Positions 1 through 8,327 of a stretch of 64,000 nucleotides of DNA are shown here, one piece after another. This stretch comes from an uncultured Prevotellaceae bacterium (GTDB taxonomy: Bacteria > Bacteroidota > Bacteroidia > Bacteroidales > Bacteroidaceae): NCBI GenBank assembly GCA_902761905.1, contig CACWMK010000002.1:146996-210995 (forward strand), in the 5' to 3' direction. The stretch's first letter is position 1; the number at the start of each line of letters is the position of its first letter. The position numbers and the translations under genes were made by a program. A model generated the notes under the pieces. It did not search any database. It was given only the letters and a program-made list of their open reading frames with translations, and was not told where the DNA came from.

Positions 1-3000
1 CAGCAATATTGTCGTGTCTAAGCATAGCCTGACGATGGAAAAGATCCACTATGGTCTCAGAACGGTCGTAATCTAATCGGTCGCCTGTTCCTAATGCCAA
101 GATGGCCTGCTGTTCATTATCGGTCAGGATTGGTAGGTCGCAGAGAGGTTTGTCATCGGATTCAGAATGGAGAAAACCCTCAAGTATCGTATTATAGCCA
201 CGCATCAATCGTCTGATGAAGGACTGCGTGTATTGGTTGCTATGATATTCGGTATGCAGAATCAGCTTCGTATCGCTGCGTAATATCTCAAAAGCCAGAT
301 CCTCGCCTGTGGCATTCTCCATCAGTGGCTGATAGGTGAACATTTCACTGTTGCTTGGCGCCAGATCTCCTTGGTAAGCAAACAGGATATGACTGTTAAC
401 TGCATTGTTCATGGCCTTGATTTCTGCAAAGGAGAACAGACTGTTGCTCATACTGCCCATCAACTGTTGCTTGGTTGTCTGAAGCAACTCCTTTACAGTA
501 GTTCCATGTTCCCATTTAGTGTAAACTGGCAAGGTCTTGACAAGCATGGCCACCGTCCGTTGGGTTTTCAAATTCTGACGTCCAGAGAAGATGGTTGCGA
601 AAAGTGACTCCTGTGCATGCGTGTTTATACCTAATAAATAACCGAATACGGTGGTTGTCAGTACGTTAGGCGTGACACCAAGACGAGCGCATGCATCCTC
701 CAATTGCTTGTAGTCTACAGTCAGTTCAATACGTTCTTGTCCATAAGTAATCTGCGAATCCTGCTTTTCCGGTATGGGAAGAGATGATACCTTTATTTCT
801 CCGAACTGCTCCTTGTACCATTTTTTAGCAGAAATGTATGCATCGGTCTTACGTAGAGATTCTTCTTCTAATGCAATTTCATATCCAGTAAACTCCTCTT
901 TTTTGACAGGTAGTTGCTCATAAGCATCCTTTAAATCCTTGAGGATAATATTGAAAGACATACCATCAAAGATGATATGATGGAAATCAATAAACAAATA
1001 CTGTGCTTCCGGAGTCTTCAAAATACGGATGCGGAAGAGACGGTCGCTTAGCAAATCGAAAGGACGAATCAGTTCTGGCTTCAGCTTTTCGAACTCTTGC
1101 TGAGTCAAAGTCTCCACGCTTTGGTGGTAAGCCTCTGCATCATTTCGCAACTGTCTTGGATTCCCTTGGCTGTCAACAAATAATCGGGTTTTGATAAATG
1201 GATGAGCCTCAACCATCATTTCGCATGCCTTGGAAAGCTGGCCTGCATCAATGCCCGGATTCAGTTGGAACAACATGCCGTTATTGTAAGCCACTTCACC
1301 ATGACGAGACATGCACTCAACATAAATGCCTAACTGGGTCTGACTAAGCGGATAGTCCTTTTGCAGTACGTAGCTGACCTGTTCTGTATTTGCGCAGGCC
1401 TCAGCTATCTTCTTCGGCGTGCGATTCACATATATCATTTGGGAAGAAAGCGTGAGTTCCGGACATAGTGTCTGGACTTCCATAACCCTGATACTATCAC
1501 CACCAAGTTCAAAGAAATCGTCGTAAATACCTATGTTGTCGACTGCCAATGACTTTTCAAATGCTTCACAAAGCTGATGCTCAACATTATTTGTAGGAGC
1601 AGTATATGGAGGTCGAACGATACTTTCTGTCTTATCTGAAGGCGCAAGCAGTGCTTTACGGTTTGTCTTCCCACTTGGAAGAAGAGGAAAACTATCCATC
1701 TTCACAAAATATGCAGGAACCATATAAGCAGGCAACTTGGATAGCAAATATTCACGGATAGTGTCTTCAGATACGTTATCGGTGGCAATATAATAAGCGC
1801 ACAAATACTGCCTGTCTTTAGTGGTAAAGCCTTTAATAATAGCATTCTTTATACCGTAAACCTGCTTGATGACTGCTTCCACCTCACCAGGTTCAACACG
1901 CTGACCGTTGATTTTTACCATCCAGTCCTTGCGATTGACATAGACGACATTACCGTCTGGTTGTTGGCAAACGATATCTCCAGTATGCAACCATCCACCA
2001 CGGAAGAGGTGCTCTGTTAGTTCTGGTTCCTTGTAATAACCAGAGGTAAATGGCCCACGAACACATAATTCGCCTTCTTCCCCTTGTGCGACAGGCTTTC
2101 CCTCTGTATCCAAAATGCAGTAATCCACATCTACATCAGGCTTACCTATCGGTGTGTTATCGTATTTTTTATCTACGAGAAAGGAAAAAGTAAAACCACC
2201 AGTTTCTGTCTGGCCGTAGCAGTTAAAAATCTTATAATAATCTGAAGGACCTACCCCTGAGAGTCGTTCGGCTCCAGTCGTAACAATTTTCAAATGGGAT
2301 GACTTGTTTTGAAAATGAGCAAGGAGTGAGGGAGGCATAAAAACAAACTCTATCTGGTGTTTTTCCAAATATGTCTCATATTTACGAATATCCCTGATGA
2401 TCTCTGAAGGAATGAGGTCGGCTATACCTCCTTTGACAATAATTACATATAATTGCTTACTGACAACAAAAAACATGGGAGCCGTGATACCCATAACGGT
2501 AATTTCCTCCTCATCTATAAAGGATTCATATGTGGGAGATATTCTATAGAATGCGAAGTTTGTCATCACCGCTTTTGGGGTTCCTGTACTTCCAGACGTA
2601 TAGAAAAGTGCATTGATGTCCTCCTCATTCGGAAGTATATAGTTTTCTGCAGGTTCTGTCTTCATCATTGCCTGAATGATATCCTCGTTTATCAATAAGG
2701 GGGATTCACAATGATGCATGATATAATCAATGCGGTTTTTGGGATATTTATCGCCCATGGGGACAATGGCATGACCTGCTAACCAGATACCTATTTCGGC
2801 TGCCACATACTCTACTGAAGTAGGCAGACAGATGCCTATAAATGAATGTTGAGGGTAGTTTTCCTGCTGTAAGTAGCCTGCCACTCTGCAGGCCATATTG
2901 AATAGCTCTTTATATGTAGTCTGTCGCTGGCCATTCTGGTCAACGACAGCAATCTTGTTTTCATTTGTCTTAAATGAATCTAAAAGCCTTAATATAAACT

Positions 3001-3022
3001 TAGCCGTATTTAATTGCGTCAT
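1..3022 (-). CDS. Non-ribosomal peptide synthetase, A-T-C-A... (3' end beyond window)
   Basis: A multimodular synthetase that would activate a carboxylic acid as an adenylate, load it on a carrier protein and condense it with a second unit. The frame is open from ATG (3022-3020) to base 1, so the C-terminus is missing. Adenylation domain, about residues 1-490: P-loop YTSGSTGTPKA, NCYGQTE, NRKDWMVKINGQR and the A10 lysine in LPSGKTNRK. Carrier domain near residue 510: FFELGGDSIRV, whose serine would carry phosphopantetheine. Condensation domain, about 545-970, with HHIIFDG near 682. A new adenylation domain begins near 990 (TIVDLFHRQA). There is no loading C domain, so this is probably the first enzyme of its pathway. 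The start codon overlaps the kinase stop (TAATG), implying translational coupling. By eye, the position-235 Asp that normally grips the substrate amino group aligns with Phe, so the substrate may not be a standard alpha-amino acid. The product is unknown. Confidence 0.93.
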   Translation of the reverse strand, partial: MTQLNTAKFILRLLDSFKTNENKIAVVDQNGQRQTTYKELFNMACRVAGYLQQENYPQHSFIGICLPTSVEYVAAEIGIWLAGHAIVPMGDKYPKNRIDYIMHHCESPLLINEDIIQAMMKTEPAENYILPNEEDINALFYTSGSTGTPKAVMTNFAFYRISPTYESFIDEEEITVMGITAPMFFVVSKQLYVIIVKGGIADLIPSEIIRDIRKYETYLEKHQIEFVFMPPSLLAHFQNKSSHLKIVTTGAERLSGVGPSDYYKIFNCYGQTETGGFTFSFLVDKKYDNTPIGKPDVDVDYCILDTEGKPVAQGEEGELCVRGPFTSGYYKEPELTEHLFRGGWLHTGDIVCQQPDGNVVYVNRKDWMVKINGQRVEPGEVEAVIKQVYGIKNAIIKGFTTKDRQYLCAYYIATDNVSEDTIREYLLSKLPAYMVPAYFVKMDSFPLLPSGKTNRKALLAPSDKTESIVRPPYTAPTNNVEHQLCEAFEKSLAVDNIGIYDDFFELGGDSIRVMEVQTLCPELTLSSQMIYVNRTPKKIAEACANTEQVSYVLQKDYPLSQTQLGIYVECMSRHGEVAYNNGMLFQLNPGIDAGQLSKACEMMVEAHPFIKTRLFVDSQGNPRQLRNDAEAYHQSVETLTQQEFEKLKPELIRPFDLLSDRLFRIRILKTPEAQYLFIDFHHIIFDGMSFNIILKDLKDAYEQLPVKKEEFTGYEIALEEESLRKTDAYISAKKWYKEQFGEIKVSSLPIPEKQDSQITYGQERIELTVDYKQLEDACARLGVTPNVLTTTVFGYLLGINTHAQESLFATIFSGRQNLKTQRTVAMLVKTLPVYTKWEHGTTVKELLQTTKQQLMGSMSNSLFSFAEIKAMNNAVNSHILFAYQGDLAPSNSEMFTYQPLMENATGEDLAFEILRSDTKLILHTEYHSNQYTQSFIRRLMRGYNTILEGFLHSESDDKPLCDLPILTDNEQQAILALGTGDRLDYDRSETIVDLFHRQAMLRHDNIA

Positions 3023-3840
3023 TATGTAATCGGTATAGTAAATGTGAAACTGGCCCCCTGGCCTTCCTCTGATTCGAAGGAAATTTTTCCATGGTGCTTA
3101 TTCTCAATGATATCACGCACAATATTCATACCAAGACCAGTTCCTTCGCCTATTGGTTTCGTAGTGAAGAAGTTCTCAAAGAGCTTTTGTTTAACTTCTT
3201 CGCTCATACCAACTCCGTTGTCAGTCATTGTGATGATACAGTTGCTATCTTGCTTGCTGACACTGATGGTAACCTCGGGCTTGTAATCAGAAGGAGCATC
3301 CTGCGATTTCTTCCATAATGAATAAAACGCATTGTTCATGATGTTAAGAACAGCGCGGCTCAAGTCCTGCGGAATTACCATCATCTGAGGGATGCCTTCT
3401 TCGTATTGCTCATGGATGCTGGCATTGAAACCTTTGTGATTGGCACGCATGGCATGGTAGGAGAGCCATACATACTCCTTGACGATTTTGCAGACGTCTG
3501 AAGGGATATACTCGTTCTCCTTGCCCCTGGAAACGAGAAGAATGCCTTGAATGATGCTGATGGCACGTTCACCATGCTCTACGATCTTTGCCATATTCTC
3601 TTTCAGGTCAGCCACAATGTCTTCCAAATCCTCGCGATCCTCTTCAGGCAACTTGTCTTCGTTGTCTTCCACGATCTCCGTAAGGTCCTTCAGTAACTTG
3701 TCAGACATCTTGCTGAAATTGATTACGAAGTTGAGCGGGTTCTGTATCTCATGGGCAATGCCAGCACTGAGTATGCCTAATGAGGCCAGCTTTTCCTGCT
3801 TCTGTAATTGCTCCTTGAGTTGTTCGATTTGTTGTTCCAT
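3022..3840 (-). CDS. Soluble sensor histidine kinase (HisKA-HATPase_c)
   Basis: A 272-residue kinase with no signal peptide or membrane segment, so it is probably cytosolic or peripheral. A short N-terminal coiled coil (residues 1-20, rich in E, Q and K) leads into the H-box AGIAHEIQNPLNF with phospho-acceptor His30. The ATPase domain follows, with N-box LNIMNNAFYSL, G1 DNGVGMSE, an F-box-like ENFFTTKP and G2 GEGTGLGMNIV. All catalytic motifs look intact. It lies 4 bp after the membrane sensor and its TAA overlaps the ATG of the synthetase gene. The upstream sensor lacks the acceptor histidine, so this protein may supply the transferable phosphate, with the response regulator at the head of the operon as its probable partner. 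The partnership is inferred from gene order only. Confidence 0.93.
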   Translation of the reverse strand: MEQQIEQLKEQLQKQEKLASLGILSAGIAHEIQNPLNFVINFSKMSDKLLKDLTEIVEDNEDKLPEEDREDLEDIVADLKENMAKIVEHGERAISIIQGILLVSRGKENEYIPSDVCKIVKEYVWLSYHAMRANHKGFNASIHEQYEEGIPQMMVIPQDLSRAVLNIMNNAFYSLWKKSQDAPSDYKPEVTISVSKQDSNCIITMTDNGVGMSEEVKQKLFENFFTTKPIGEGTGLGMNIVRDIIENKHHGKISFESEEGQGASFTFTIPIT

Positions 3841-3844
3841 AAGT

Positions 3845-6715
3845 TTATTGTGTTATAGCGGGCAACGTGATAGTAAACTCGCAGAATTCGTCTTTAGTTG
3901 ATTTTACACTAATCTCGCCACCATAGTTCTGTATAATCTCATTACTGAGGTACAGACCCACACCAGATGCCTCACCTGTGGGCTTCGTGGTGAAGAATGG
4001 GTCGAACACCTTATTTATAATAGTCTCCTCGATACCGATACCATTATCATGTATTACGATAGTAATGGTCTTACCATCAGAGTTGATTTTTGCTGATAGG
4101 GTAGGAGTATAGCTGGTACGCTGAGCTTTCTTAATAAGGGCGTAGATAGAGTTTACAAAGAAACTCATGAACGACTTGCTTAACTGCTCCGGATTAGCCT
4201 TGATAACAATCTCCTGTGCCGGTATCTGGAAATCGAGAACGATATTGTGTTCAGCAATTTCCTTGGCATAGTACTTCTCCACCATCTCCTTATCCTGTTT
4301 AAGGATGGCTGTTATTTCTGTATCAACGACACCTCCTGTACGGTCTTTCAGCATCTCTTCCATTGCTTTCAATGTACGAGTGGTGTTCTGACCATGTTCT
4401 CCCACTTTCTGCAGATTGCCGCCAAGCATCTCCAGCACATCCAAGGTGTCTTCGTAGTTCTCCTCGTCCATGTTATCCTTATCGTCTTCTATATTCGCCT
4501 TGACATCCTTGACAAGACCTTCAGAGAGTTTTGCGAAGTTATTAATATAGTTCAGCGGGTTCAGGATACGGTCAATAAGTCCCTGTGTCAGTTTACCCAC
4601 TGTAGCCATCTTCTCCAGTTTCACCACCTGATTAGTACGCTCCTGTACAAGTTGCTCCAGACGGATCTTATCATTCTCGAGTTTACGAAGTCTTAACCTT
4701 ACCATTAAATAGACAAGGGCCGACAGCATGATGAAATATACAAGATACATGTACCAGCGCTTGTAGAATGGTGGTACGACGTGGAATTTGATGCTGACAA
4801 TGTCTGATTTACGGTTCATTGCATCCTGTGCCTGGACACTGAAGGTGTGATTACCATCAGGTATGTTATTGAACTTGGCATGGGTATCGGCAGTCCATGC
4901 ACTCCACAGACCATTGTCCAGTTGATATCTATATAATGTCGTACCTACGATAGACTGATAGTTTAGCGAGAAGGTAAATGTCAGGTTGTTCTCAGAGTAA
5001 CTGAGATTCTGGAGTTTTGCTGGCATTGTACCGAAACCTCCCCATAGGATGCTGTCGCCGTTCAGTATAACAGAACGAATGAACAGCTGTGGCTTGATGG
5101 CTAACAGCGGCTCTTTCGCCTTGGTGTTGATAATCGTCAGACCATTGTCATTACCCAGCCATATCTCATCCTGACGTGTGTAAATGGCACGGATGGGCAT
5201 CTCGTGGATGGGGAACAGCAGTTGGTCCAGGTCGTTAAGTCTCTTGCCGTTCTTCCATCGGTAGAGTCGCTTACCCTCATTGTTTGTAAGCCATGTAACA
5301 CCATTGCCGTCAGCTACCGACAGGAGTGGGTAGTGGAAGGGCTTTGTGTCCTCCGCGCTGACAACGATTGCTTCTCCACCTGTCAGCACCACTGTCTGCA
5401 TCGTTTCCGACTTATTGCCAGACTTATATGGCTGAAACTTGTCAGTGTTGGCTTTCTTGTAAAATACCTTTCCGTATAGGCTCTGTGCCCAGATGGTGCC
5501 CTTGTTGTCTTTCACAATCTTCTGGGCATTATCCATGTTGCAGACTTTACTGCGTTTTCCATCGGACTGAATCTGATATACACCGTCGGCTTCGCCACTG
5601 TAAATCTGGGATCCATCTTCCAACAGAGACATTGCACCGACTATGGTCAACTTTTGAACTTTTCCGTCGGGATAGAGTCGATAGATACCATCTTCGGTTG
5701 CGGCCAACAGACCGTTGCTGCTTTTCTTCAGTTCCCAACAGGTATGTGCCACTTGTGTAATCTTTACAAAGTGCTTTCCTTCCTGACGATAGAGACCGTC
5801 GTCGGTACCAGCATATATCTTACCTCCCATCTCACTGATGGAGAGGACGGTACCTATAAGTCCTTCATGAGTAGTAAAACGTGAGTAGGCCGAAGGTATC
5901 TGTAATGCGAAAACTCCTTTGGCGGTAGCAGCCCAAAGTTGATTGCGCCCGTCGTATGACATGTGAACGATGTCGTTGGAACAGAGTCCATTGGCATCAG
6001 TAATAGTATATAGTTCCTCGTTCTTATCGTTGAGAATGGCAATTCCTGCATTTTTCCTGATGATGGCCTTGAGTCCGTTGCCTAACTGCTCTTCCATGAT
6101 GACGCCGTCCTTGACAACGTTTTTCTCTCCTCTTTCCAAGGCCTCAACATCTACCACGTCGAGAACGCCTATTTTGAGGGATTTATTGTCGACAGACTTC
6201 CAAACCTTGACATTCTCACCTTCCACTTGGTAGATGAAGCCATTGTTGACAAGGAACCTGATTTTGCCATCGCGTTCGAAAATCTCATTCACCTCACCGG
6301 TGAAAAGGTCGGGTTTTCCTACTCTCTTGAGTTCAACTTCTCCGTTAGCTTTGCGCGCCACCTTTCCAAAAAAGTTGTAACCGCCCACCCAGAGTGTGTT
6401 GTCGGAACTTCTGACTACAACTGTTACACGAGTGATGCCTGGTGTGCGGAGAATGTGCCACCCAGCATGGTCGTAGTACATCAATCCTTCAAAGTTGGCA
6501 ATGAACATATTACCCAAACCATCGGATTCAGCATCGTAGTTCAGTTTGTTAGCATGATAGTCTTCAGCCGTGTAGTTACGGAAGAAAGGAACACCCTGCG
6601 AAAAAGTTGAAAGGGTGAAAAGATGAAGAGGTGAAAGAATGAAAAGAAGTAAAAGAGTCCTCCTTTTCACAACGTTCAGAATCCTATGTGTTATCGTCTG
6701 TTTCATACTGTTCAC
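3845..6715 (-). CDS. Membrane sensor: Reg_prop beta-propeller, Y_Y_Y, degenerate histidine-kinase domain
   Basis: A 956-residue sensor. An N-terminal hydrophobic segment (about 17-40) is followed by a periplasmic beta-propeller with Reg_prop-like units (for example LWVGGYNFFGKV), a Y_Y_Y-type domain (about 560-645), a transmembrane helix (about 655-675, around VYFIMLSALVYLMV), a coiled coil and a kinase-like core. In the H-box the usual His-Glu is Asp715-Arg716 (LTQGLIDRILNPLNY), so it cannot autophosphorylate in the normal way. The ATPase motifs DNGIGIEE and GEASGVGLYLS are retained. It may act as an allosteric partner of the intact kinase 4 bp downstream. Architecture is like the sensor half of a hybrid two-component system but without receiver or AraC domains. 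The signal-peptide coding bases resemble a spacer repeat (GGTGAAA/GATGAAG units, about 6603-6660). It starts 3 bp after the preceding gene. Confidence 0.9.
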   Translation of the reverse strand: MNSMKQTITHRILNVVKRRTLLLLFILSPLHLFTLSTFSQGVPFFRNYTAEDYHANKLNYDAESDGLGNMFIANFEGLMYYDHAGWHILRTPGITRVTVVVRSSDNTLWVGGYNFFGKVARKANGEVELKRVGKPDLFTGEVNEIFERDGKIRFLVNNGFIYQVEGENVKVWKSVDNKSLKIGVLDVVDVEALERGEKNVVKDGVIMEEQLGNGLKAIIRKNAGIAILNDKNEELYTITDANGLCSNDIVHMSYDGRNQLWAATAKGVFALQIPSAYSRFTTHEGLIGTVLSISEMGGKIYAGTDDGLYRQEGKHFVKITQVAHTCWELKKSSNGLLAATEDGIYRLYPDGKVQKLTIVGAMSLLEDGSQIYSGEADGVYQIQSDGKRSKVCNMDNAQKIVKDNKGTIWAQSLYGKVFYKKANTDKFQPYKSGNKSETMQTVVLTGGEAIVVSAEDTKPFHYPLLSVADGNGVTWLTNNEGKRLYRWKNGKRLNDLDQLLFPIHEMPIRAIYTRQDEIWLGNDNGLTIINTKAKEPLLAIKPQLFIRSVILNGDSILWGGFGTMPAKLQNLSYSENNLTFTFSLNYQSIVGTTLYRYQLDNGLWSAWTADTHAKFNNIPDGNHTFSVQAQDAMNRKSDIVSIKFHVVPPFYKRWYMYLVYFIMLSALVYLMVRLRLRKLENDKIRLEQLVQERTNQVVKLEKMATVGKLTQGLIDRILNPLNYINNFAKLSEGLVKDVKANIEDDKDNMDEENYEDTLDVLEMLGGNLQKVGEHGQNTTRTLKAMEEMLKDRTGGVVDTEITAILKQDKEMVEKYYAKEIAEHNIVLDFQIPAQEIVIKANPEQLSKSFMSFFVNSIYALIKKAQRTSYTPTLSAKINSDGKTITIVIHDNGIGIEETIINKVFDPFFTTKPTGEASGVGLYLSNEIIQNYGGEISVKSTKDEFCEFTITLPAITQ

Positions 6716-6718
6716 CTT

Positions 6719-8290
6719 TTATTTTTCAACAAACTTCTCGTATGGTACATCCACACCGATATATGAATTCCATTCATCTTGCGTAAAGTTACGCTTAATT
6801 CTCTTCCGGATAGCTTGTACCATCTGCGGAATAGATAGGTTGACTGCCGTAAGATTGCCCTTGAAATCGCCTATCCAGACGGTATTCATCGTTGAGTCGA
6901 ATTTAAAACTCATAATCCAGTTTCCTGTTTCAACCAGCGTGATGGGTTCTTGCTTCTCTTTGCGGGGAGTCCATAACTTTACGCTACCGTCATAACTTGA
7001 CGAATAGAGACGGGGACCCTTGAGATATAGCTGCGAGATGCGTGAAAGATGACCTATCATCTTTTGTTGACTACCGTTCTTATAAACCATCCAGATGGTA
7101 CCATCGCTCATACCGTAGACCTCTGTACCAGTCTTTGTGGCATAGTTATAAGCAGTAACTTTTCCTTGGACGGGTACTTTCTTTGAATCAAACTGATCAG
7201 GACCTTTCATCAGATGCATCATACCTTTGTCGTCGAAAAGTAGAACCTGGTCTTCTTTTTTTGCACTGAGTGTGACACGGAATGGTAATTTTAGGGTAGT
7301 CCTGACAATATTGCGGTTCATGTCGAAGATAGCAATACTATTTTCTCCTACAATCAGCGTATTCTTGGCGTTGAAGCTATGCAGACGCAATGGATGTAGG
7401 ATACCGGTAAGTTCTATTGGCTTTGCGCTCTTCAGGTTTTTATCTATATACACCAAATGCCCCGTACGGCTGAGGGCATAGATAGTGCCAGTGGATTCTT
7501 CGATGTCCACATCACGGAAGTCAAACTGACTGTCCTTGAAGAGTGTTTTTGTCAGTAGTCGGTCACCCTGTCGCTCACAGAGTATAATCTCGCCGTAATT
7601 ACTTAAGGTGATAAGTTTGTTTTCTTCGCCAGGCATATATGTGAAGTCTGTTATGGCACCTGTATGCTCACTCCAAGTGTTAACACTTCTACTTGACTGC
7701 ATAAGTGGTTTAAAGACGGCAGGCTGATAGAGATCGCCTTTATAGCGTGATGTGTAGAGGTAGGCAGCATAGCTAAGTGGAATCGCAGATTCCTCATTAC
7801 CGGCCTGAGCCAATAATGTGGAGACGGAGCCTAATGAACGTCCAAGGGCAATATAACTCAGTGTGTCGGCTTTGTTCTTAGAGAATATCGCCTGTATACG
7901 CTGGTGTTCTGCTACCAAACGTTGACTGTCGGCTATCGCAGATGCCTCTTTAGCTTTCTTCTCCGATGCCAGGGCATATCGCTCTGCCTCGAGGGCGTTC
8001 TGACGCTCTATTTCTGAACGCTGACGCATCTCATTGGCAACCTTTGTCTGTTGCAGTGCCTCCTCGCGCTTCTCATCAGAAATTTCTCTCTGCTCATTGG
8101 CGATTTCCTCCATCTGGGCGCTAACACTTCGTAGAACCGTAGAACGCAGTTCCTGCTTCTTCATGACTTCTATCTCAGCCTGAAGTGTCTTCACTTTTTG
8201 GGCTTCCGACATCCAGCCAATGTATCCTGCGGCGGTGGTACCCACCAGCAGAAGTGCTAAACATCCGGTTATGATTGTTCCCTTTTTCAC
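6719..8290 (-). CDS. Membrane-anchored coiled-coil / WD40-like propeller protein
   Basis: A 523-residue protein of unknown function. Residues about 5-24 form one hydrophobic helix (IITGCLALLLVGTTAAGYIG). Residues about 30-145 are a long charged coiled coil rich in E, Q, R and A, as in ANEQREISDEKREEALQQ. A helical, possibly TPR-like stretch follows (about 150-190), then a WD40-like propeller (about 200-500) with blades such as RLYSSSYDGSVKLWTPRK and NTVWIGDFKGNLTAV. This combination recalls the repeat-bearing C-terminal half of bacterial signalling proteins that combine a toxin, caspase or kinase domain with WD40 repeats, but no enzymatic domain is visible. Its position between the response regulator and the sensor suggests a scaffold or sensory subunit; that role is inference. 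It is separated by 37 bp from the upstream gene, and that spacer contains TTCACCTTTTCACC repeats. Confidence 0.82.
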   Translation of the reverse strand: MKKGTIITGCLALLLVGTTAAGYIGWMSEAQKVKTLQAEIEVMKKQELRSTVLRSVSAQMEEIANEQREISDEKREEALQQTKVANEMRQRSEIERQNALEAERYALASEKKAKEASAIADSQRLVAEHQRIQAIFSKNKADTLSYIALGRSLGSVSTLLAQAGNEESAIPLSYAAYLYTSRYKGDLYQPAVFKPLMQSSRSVNTWSEHTGAITDFTYMPGEENKLITLSNYGEIILCERQGDRLLTKTLFKDSQFDFRDVDIEESTGTIYALSRTGHLVYIDKNLKSAKPIELTGILHPLRLHSFNAKNTLIVGENSIAIFDMNRNIVRTTLKLPFRVTLSAKKEDQVLLFDDKGMMHLMKGPDQFDSKKVPVQGKVTAYNYATKTGTEVYGMSDGTIWMVYKNGSQQKMIGHLSRISQLYLKGPRLYSSSYDGSVKLWTPRKEKQEPITLVETGNWIMSFKFDSTMNTVWIGDFKGNLTAVNLSIPQMVQAIRKRIKRNFTQDEWNSYIGVDVPYEKFVEK

Positions 8291-8327
8291 TCTTTTAGTT
8301 TTTCACCTTTTCACCTTTCTACCTATA

